Of a stretch of DNA of 64,000 nucleotides, positions 58,071 through 64,000 are shown piece after piece. The stretch covers positions 1,302,001 through 1,366,000 of the forward strand of contig JAHQIY010000002.1 of NCBI GenBank assembly GCA_019054805.1, in the 5' to 3' direction. The stretch is from Brachionus manjavacas (taxonomy: Eukaryota > Rotifera > Eurotatoria > Ploima > Brachionidae). Positions within the stretch are counted from its first letter, which is position 1, and each line of letters begins with the position of its first letter. The notes beneath the pieces were generated by a model, which was not told the DNA's origin, searched no databases, and was given only the letters and a program-made list of their open reading frames with translations. The translations under genes were made by a program, and so were the position numbers.

Positions 58071-58374
58071 TTAAATAAAAATTGTAAATCAGATTTTTGA
58101 TGCTTCTGTCAGATTAAATTTTGAATAAAATTGTAAAATTTTGAATATTTTTTTGACGGATTTATTTTTGTTTTCACTAAAAATTATTGATTCGATTTTT
58201 TTCAAATATTTGGCTTTTCTATCGAAACAAATGTAAAAGACAATTTTTTTGTCTAAATCTAAAATCCAAGGGCTTAAATTATTCCAAGTAATTTCAAAAA
58301 AAGATAACCTTTATAATTACCTATATTTTTTAATAAATATCTCAAGTAAACGGAATGATTTTTACTAGAAAATA

Positions 58375-59895
58375 ATGTCTAAAAAATCCTCATCTGTCTT
58401 CGATAAGTTCATTCCATTGGGAACTATCCAAAGAAGAAATCTCCAGAAAAAACAAAGTATTCACTTTTTACTCTATTGCATCCCTTTAGAGTGGTGGTAA
58501 AAAAATAATTTTATTCAAGTCAAAGAACTTACTGTAGAAGGCATAAATGCAATTCAAGCCATTCAAAGCCTAAAACCAGACCCAGAAACATATGAGCTTA
58601 GTAATTGACATTTATATTTTTTTAAACAAATAAACTTTTATTTAAATTATTTAGAAGAGAATGATAAAAGAACAGCTCTAGAAATAAACGAGAAAAAAAA
58701 ACTTGATCCTTTAATCGAAGTGAATTTTTTTTCATAATTTAACAAAAAAAATAAATTTTATTTCAAAGATTTTAATTGAATGGATCAACAATGAATTGTC
58801 AGATAAAAGAGTTATTGTCAAGGATTTAGAGCAGGATTTATATGATGGCCAGATTCTTCAAATGTTAATAGGTAATTTTTTTTTGTTCAAAGCTGCTTTT
58901 TCTGTTAAATTCCAATTTCATTTTCAGAAAAATTATCCGGTCTAAAGCTTACCAGTGACTCTAGACTTAACCTTGGCGAGCTATCTCAAAAACAAAATTT
59001 AAAACAAATTCTAAGTTTTATTAATCAAACTATGGGAATTAATCCCATTATGAGCAAATGGAAAGTAGAAGGTTATAAAAATTTTTTTATAAATAAAGAG
59101 TTGAGAAAAAAATTATTATTTCAGATATATACGACAAAGATTTGATTGCTATTCTCCATCTACTTGTGGCGATAGTGAAATTTTTTGATGTTAAAATATC
59201 ACTTCCTGAAAATATTACTGTCAAAGTTATTATAATACAAGTAATTCAAATTTTATTTATCAGATAATTTTTTTCTTAAATGTTTGTTTAATTAGAAAAA
59301 GAAAACTCTTGAAAAAGTTACTGTCAGTGAAAAAATTACCGGTAGCAATGCCTCCAAAGATACCAAAAAAGGTTTTTTTTTTAATTTATTTTTATTTATT
59401 TTAAACATTATTTATATTAGATAGAGATGCGTTCGATACCTTGTTTGAGCATGCGCCAGATAAATTGGAACTTGTCAAAAATGTAATAAAGAATTTAAAA
59501 AGGAAAATAAAACTCACTTATTTTTTTAGTCTTTGCTGACTTTCATGCAAAAGCATCTAGGAAAATTAGGAATCGGAATAGACAGTTTGAACAATTTAGA
59601 TGATGGAGTATTACTGATTCTTCTAATGGGACTCCTGGAAGATTTCTATATTCCAGACTTTGCTTACATTTCAAAGCCGAGCAATTACGAAGAAAAACTG
59701 ACAAATTGTAAATTTTTGTTTGACCTAATTGATGAAGTGTGTCGCCAGGAAAAAAATTGTTACCCAGAGGGTATTTTATTTTATTGAATTATTCATTGAT
59801 CTTTATTTATATTTTAAGATATTGCAAATGGAGACTTGAAATCAATACTGCGAATATTGTATTTGTTATTTTCAAATTATAAGGATAGAGATTAG
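58375..59895 (+). CDS. PARVA: Parvin (integrin-linked kinase partner, two CH domains)
   Basis: About nine small exons. The N-terminus reads MSKKSSSVFDKFIPLGTIQR, then EGINAIQAIQSLKPDP as in parvins. CH1: LIEWINNELSDKRVIVKDLE, DLYDGQILQMLIEKLSG, KDLIAILHLLVAIVKFF. The linker has EKITG, then RDAFDTLFEHAPDKLELVKN. CH2: LLTFMQKHLGKLGIGIDSLN, DGVLLILLMGLLEDF, CKFLFDLIDEV and the closing NGDLKSILRILYLLFSNYKD. Parvin binds ILK and PINCH at integrin adhesions and links them to actin. Invertebrates usually have a single parvin, so the alpha label is only a family name. An acceptor-like TTTTACTAG lies just before the ATG. Confidence 0.93.
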
Positions 59896-60100
59896 ATTTT
59901 TATTAAGATTTAAATTTTGTGATATTAAGTGAATAAATTAATAAAAAATTTTCATAATGCATTTTTGTTACCAGTTTCAAAAATTGTCAAGCATAATTAA
60001 ATTTTTTTTTTAACATTTTAAAATCAAAACTCATAAGAAAGTTTTGAAGAATTAATTTCTCAATTTTTCTAAATAAATTTTCCAAGATAATAACAAAATT

Positions 60101-62306
60101 ATGACAGAATTTAGCAACAACCTAATTGAAATAGATAAAACGGTATTTTTTAAACAGATAATGAACAATTTAAGTCTTTAGAAAATTAATTTGACTTTTT
60201 TTTAGTTCAATAAAATATTCGATCAGTTCCAATGTCCGATATGCTTTGATGAATTCAAAAAAACATTTATGACCTTAAAATGTTGTCACAGATTTTGTGA
60301 ATTGTGCATTAAAAAAACCATTAAACAGCATGGAAAATGTCCATTATGTAACAAATACTTGACTGATCAGGATCTAGTTAGAGACAATCATTTTGATAGC
60401 CTTTTGGGTAAAATCTTTTCTCAGGACTTTTCACACTGAGTCAATTTTTGTTCAGAAGAGTTCAAAAATTTAAAAGAAAAGAAAATTGAGAGTGTTTTCG
60501 AAAATTTAAATGACAACCAAGTAAATATTGATAAAAAATTTTCTTCTATTCAGTCAGTCTTTAAAAGTATTTTTCTCCGAAAGTAAATTTTCGAAGTTGT
60601 ACTTTTTTTTCATAGGCCATGTAATCAAAACTCTAACAATTCACGAAAATTACCTGAATATCCTTAACTCCAATTATGAAAAAGAAGTGTCAAGAATCAA
60701 AGAAAAGACCGACGAGGAAATTTCTGCGACCGAAAGTAAATAAACTTGGAAAATAAACAGGAATTCCATCTTCATTTTCCAAAGATTCCACCAAAATTGA
60801 AAACATTAAACAAGAATGTCAGAAAAAGATTGAAAAGCTAACTGGAGAATTTGATCATCAAATAAACTCGATTGCCAAACGATACCAAATGTATCTTTTT
60901 TCTATTCCAAATAAATTTTGTACTCAAATTTTGAAAAGGCTTCTTGAAGAGAATGAAAAATCTCTCATTGTTCTTCCGACAAAAATAAAATTCCGTTTAT
61001 ATGAAAGAAACATTAAGCTAGATGGATTTGAATTTAAGCCCACAGACGAGTAAGAATATTGAAAAAAGCTAGATGGTTTATTTTTATTTTTTAAAGTATA
61101 AGTATGATGTTCAGTTATTTAAAAGAAGAATCGAAGAAACAATTACATGACCCCATTATTAAATTTCCTGACGATTTGATAATTTTAAATTTTGGGTTTG
61201 AAATTTATTTTTTTTTTTTAATTATTTGGAATTAATTTAATTAAATATGTCGGTCTGCAAATAATTTTTTTATACCATAAAATTTATCATAAAAGCCGAT
61301 TCTTACTTTAAACCTTAAGAGAAATTTTTTCGATCAGAAAAAATATTCTTAATGAGAGAAGAACTTTAATTGACAAGATTTTTTGTGAAATTTTCAAATA
61401 TGATAAAATGTCGGTTAAATTTAAATTGTAAACAAAATTATTAATTTGAATGTTGTAAAACTCATGTAATAATTTTTTTAATTTAATCAAGTTTAAATTG
61501 AATTACTATTTTTTAATGGTTTAAACAGTAAAATTTAACAGAAAGATTTTGATTTTCTGACCAAATAATTATTTTAATCGAAATTATTTGTTTGAACATA
61601 TAATTACTTAATAATTTTTATAGGCTTAAAAATATGATAAACTGATCACAAAATTGTTCAGTCCAAATTTTTTTTAATTATCTATTTTAGTCCTTTATCT
61701 ACTCATTCAAATGATGAAATGAAAACAATATTTGATGAATACAAAAAAAATGGACTTTTACCAGAGCCGATAGAAAGAATTCCGCCCGAAAACTGCTTGC
61801 CAGTTACCGAATACAAAATAGTTTTAAAAAAAAAAAACAAAAAAAAAATTATCTTACCATTGTATTTTTAGAAACCGAATTCAGAATTCGTTTTATTTGG
61901 GAAAATAAAATTTGAAAGTGATCTGCCCAAACGGTGTTTTAAGTTTATATTTGATAAGAACTTACCAAAACCGATTGATTATTATCAATGTGAAGACTGC
62001 TTGCTTAAATGTAAAATATTTTTAATTATTTTTGTTATTTTTAACTTTGAATCTCAAGGGATCTGTAAATTTTGCATTGAAGAATGTCATAAAAGTATTC
62101 AATTTTTTAAATAAATAGACAAAGGTAATATCAGATTTTTTAAGAACATAACGTTCGTCCATTTTCACTTAATCACAATGCAAATTGGTAATTTTTTTTA
62201 AATAATGCTTATCTCAATTTCAATTTTTAATTTCAGGGCATGTTGTTTTTGCGAAAGAAACAATTGCTGCCTCAAGGAATCACCCGAAATTATAATTAAA
62301 TTTTAG
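60101..62306 (+). CDS. RING-HC plus UBR-box protein, putative E3 ubiquitin ligase
   Basis: About ten exons. Exon 1 is MTEFSNNLIEIDKT; exon 2 (from 60207) gives a RING-HC finger: CPICFDEFKKTFMTLKCCHR, FCELCIKK, KCPLCNK, with all eight zinc ligands. A coiled, charged middle follows (KEVSRIKEKTDEEISATE, IKQECQKKIEKLTGEFDHQI), then an unrecognised part (KFRLYERNIKLDGFEFKPTD, MMFSYLKEESKKQLHDPIIK). The C-terminus, joined from four short exons at 61872-62306, reads KRCFKFIFDKNLPKPIDYYQ, CEDCLLKWICKFCIEECHKK, HNVRPF then NWACCFCERNNCCLK: a UBR-type zinc finger (C..YxCxxC..ICxxCxxxCHxxH..CxC..C). UBR boxes read N-degrons in classical members. A 13-nt micro-exon (about 60556-60568) and a 49-nt intron (60736-60784) are inferred from frame. 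I do not recognise an orthologue. Confidence 0.75.
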
Positions 62307-62568
62307 TTATTTTTACCAAGCTATTTGAGTATTAAATAAAAAATTTCTTAATTTTTAAAATAACTATTTATGTCAAAAATAAAATTAAAATATTATGATA
62401 AAAAAATAGAAAAAAAAATGCATAAATTTTGTTATATCATCGAAGCCATCTGATATCCAGTTATTGGTATTTTGAATCATACATAGATAAAAAAAGGTAT
62501 GATGAGCCAAACTGCATTTAAATAATAAAAAATTGCCTTTAAAATTAAAAAAAATATTAATTTTTAAA

Positions 62569-64000
62569 ATGGAACTTGTTAAAGATCCAGCGAAAAATAG
62601 CAAACAACGAAGCTTGTTTAGCAAAGTTGTGGGTGTTTTTCACAAGCCCGAAAAAACAAAACTAGACGAAAAAGTCCAAGAACCTCTTCAAATCGAGGAA
62701 AAAATTTCGACAAAAAATCCAGAAAAAAAAACAATATTCAGTGATCAAAATTTTGCTCAAGAACTTGAGGCTGATTTGAAGGCAATTGATAATATATCTA
62801 AATTTTTAAAAGAAACCGAAATGCTCGAAACAACTGGACACAAAGAAGATCATGGACACATTTCTCCCATCCAAAATTTGCCAACAGAGATAGTGTGCAA
62901 AATATTTGACTTTCTTAGTTTTAGTGAGAAAAAGAACGCCTCTATGGTTTGTAAAAAATGGCGGGATTATTTTCTAGAAAGTTATTATTTCAAGAACATA
63001 ATGGTAAAGGCCAACAATCATCTTTTTATCAGTAACCGACCCAACTCCAGTTCTACTCACAGTCTGGGACATTTACACCGAGCTTCATCAGCCATGGCAC
63101 TTTCGGCTAGCTCAAATTTTAATCATCAACTCTACACCAATCTGGTAAACATAGAATTCATTAATGACTCGGCTGATGTTTCGTTAATGATTGAAAACTT
63201 GAAAAAATTCCAAAGTCCGAACAAAACTTGCACCTTACCAAAATTAAAAAGCCTAAAATTTACCAAAACAACAATGAGCGCAAGCAGTTTAATCGCTTTG
63301 ATAAACGAAGCGCCCAAATTGGAACAGCTAAGTCTAATCGAATGCGACAGTCTTTTCATGACCGGATTTTTGGCCGTTTCGACGCAATCTCGAATAGACA
63401 AACTTGACAATTTAAAAAATTTATCTCTGAGCAAAAATCGCTATCTCACCGATCAACTACTGAACATTTTTATCAATTCAACCACTTGCCTTAAATATTT
63501 GGATCTAAGCTATTGCAATTTTACCAAGACCAAGTTCAAATCAGTGAGCAATTCGAGTTTAAATGGCAATTCCTTATATAGCTGTGTGCTCACATTTGAA
63601 AATCTAATTACCAAAATAAACAATTTCTTGGCTCTGGAAAGCTTGGATTTGAGCGGTGTGGAAAACTTGCTCAATAATCAAGACTCTTTTTTTGAGTTTA
63701 TTGAAATTTTGCCAAGTTTAAGTCGAATACATTTGGAAAACTTGCCAAATCTAAAACTAGAGACTGGCATTAAAATTATTCAGCTGACTAACAATTTAAT
63801 TGAAATAAATCTAAATAATTCGGTACAGAATTATGACCTGAAACAAAACGGTGTAGAAGTTTTGTTAGAAAAAAGCTGCTATGAAAAGTCTGCTTCTTCC
63901 ATTCAGGTATTGAGACTTAATCGAGCTAATATAAACAATCGTAAGTTGTTTTCGGACCAGTTTTCTACCCTAAGCCAGCTCACACATTTGGATCTGTCTT
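62569..64000 (+). CDS. F-box and leucine-rich-repeat protein, partial at window edge
   Basis: One uninterrupted frame of 477 codons that continues past the right edge, starting MELVKDPAKNSKQRSLFSKV. Residues about 104-150 form an F-box: IQNLPTEIVCKIFDFLSFSE followed by SMVCKKWRDYF. From about residue 220 leucine-rich repeats follow (LPKLKSLKFTKT, APKLEQLSLIECDSL, LDNLKNLSLSKNRYL, TCLKYLDLSYCNF, FLALESLDLSG, LTHLDLS). F-box proteins recruit substrates to SCF (Skp1-Cul1) ubiquitin ligases. The type of LRR is that of FBXL proteins, but the exact orthologue cannot be named from this part. The region has higher GC than its surroundings. It follows the RING/UBR gene by 262 bp on the same strand. 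Confidence 0.85.
   Translation, partial: MELVKDPAKNSKQRSLFSKVVGVFHKPEKTKLDEKVQEPLQIEEKISTKNPEKKTIFSDQNFAQELEADLKAIDNISKFLKETEMLETTGHKEDHGHISPIQNLPTEIVCKIFDFLSFSEKKNASMVCKKWRDYFLESYYFKNIMVKANNHLFISNRPNSSSTHSLGHLHRASSAMALSASSNFNHQLYTNLVNIEFINDSADVSLMIENLKKFQSPNKTCTLPKLKSLKFTKTTMSASSLIALINEAPKLEQLSLIECDSLFMTGFLAVSTQSRIDKLDNLKNLSLSKNRYLTDQLLNIFINSTTCLKYLDLSYCNFTKTKFKSVSNSSLNGNSLYSCVLTFENLITKINNFLALESLDLSGVENLLNNQDSFFEFIEILPSLSRIHLENLPNLKLETGIKIIQLTNNLIEINLNNSVQNYDLKQNGVEVLLEKSCYEKSASSIQVLRLNRANINNRKLFSDQFSTLSQLTHLDLS

Noticed and set aside
60736-60760. 25-nt intron in the RING/UBR gene
   Set aside because: Too short for splicing; using the next acceptor gives a normal 49-nt intron and keeps the frame.
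1-64000. CRISPR arrays, bacterial operons, retrovirus or LTR elements
   Set aside because: No regularly spaced repeats, no bacterial ribosome-binding sites, and no paired long terminal repeats, protease or integrase were seen; retroelement coding here is all LINE type.

Overview
The window is AT-rich nuclear DNA from a ciliated animal. Most introns are very short (about 45-60 nt, GT..AG), genes are densely packed, and coding exons stand out as islands of higher GC. The set of conserved genes is metazoan: centrin, GK5, RWDD1, MRPL19, MED21, DOLK, TAMM41, SDHAF1, nanos, GLE1, KMT5A, CFAP47, PTS, NR2C2AP, SMIM15 and parvin. CFAP47 and centrin argue for motile cilia. The AT content, compact introns and LINE load resemble monogonont rotifers (Brachionus-like); this placement is inference, because no marker in the window fixes the species.

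Layout. 1-704: 3' part of a centrin gene (+). 1.1-6.6 kb: three genes on the minus strand, read MRPL19, RWDD1, GK5; the first RWDD1 intron holds a LINE 3' fragment. 6.6-8.1 kb: no gene seen. 8.1-12.9 kb: five minus-strand genes in a row with 53-144 bp between stop and next start, read SDHAF1, TAMM41, DOLK, a C18orf21/RMP24-like gene, MED21. 13.1-16.7 kb: a mobile-element graveyard with LINE relics, a Tc1/mariner-pogo-type DNA transposon inserted in a LINE at a TA, and inverted-repeat elements. 17.4-18.3 kb: nanos, with a strong hairpin downstream. 21.5-24.1 kb: GLE1. 24.6-25.6 kb: a LINE relic and a near-palindromic element with 9-bp target duplications. 27.2-27.9 kb: KMT5A. 28.9-34.4 kb: a broken two-ORF LINE, then a second LINE relic interrupted by another LINE and by a second near-palindromic element. 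36.1-54.2 kb: one long multi-exon gene, CFAP47. 55-55.8 kb: three identical tRNA-Pro(AGG) genes in alternating orientation. 55.9-57.4 kb: PTS and NR2C2AP (-). 57.8-64.0 kb: SMIM15, parvin, a RING plus UBR-box protein and an F-box/LRR gene (+), the last cut by the window edge.

How genes may work together. Several products are mitochondrial (MRPL19, TAMM41, SDHAF1), others belong to basic nuclear, ER or RNA functions (MED21, DOLK, the RNase MRP-type protein, GLE1, KMT5A), and two are ciliary/centriolar (centrin, CFAP47). The tight same-strand runs with splice-acceptor-like sequences just upstream of start codons look like operons resolved by trans-splicing. The most notable items are these operon-like runs, a MED21 reading frame whose start codon lacks its first base at a splice acceptor, a RING protein ending in a UBR box, a PTS with QueD-like active-site spacing, and several layers of datable transposon nesting.
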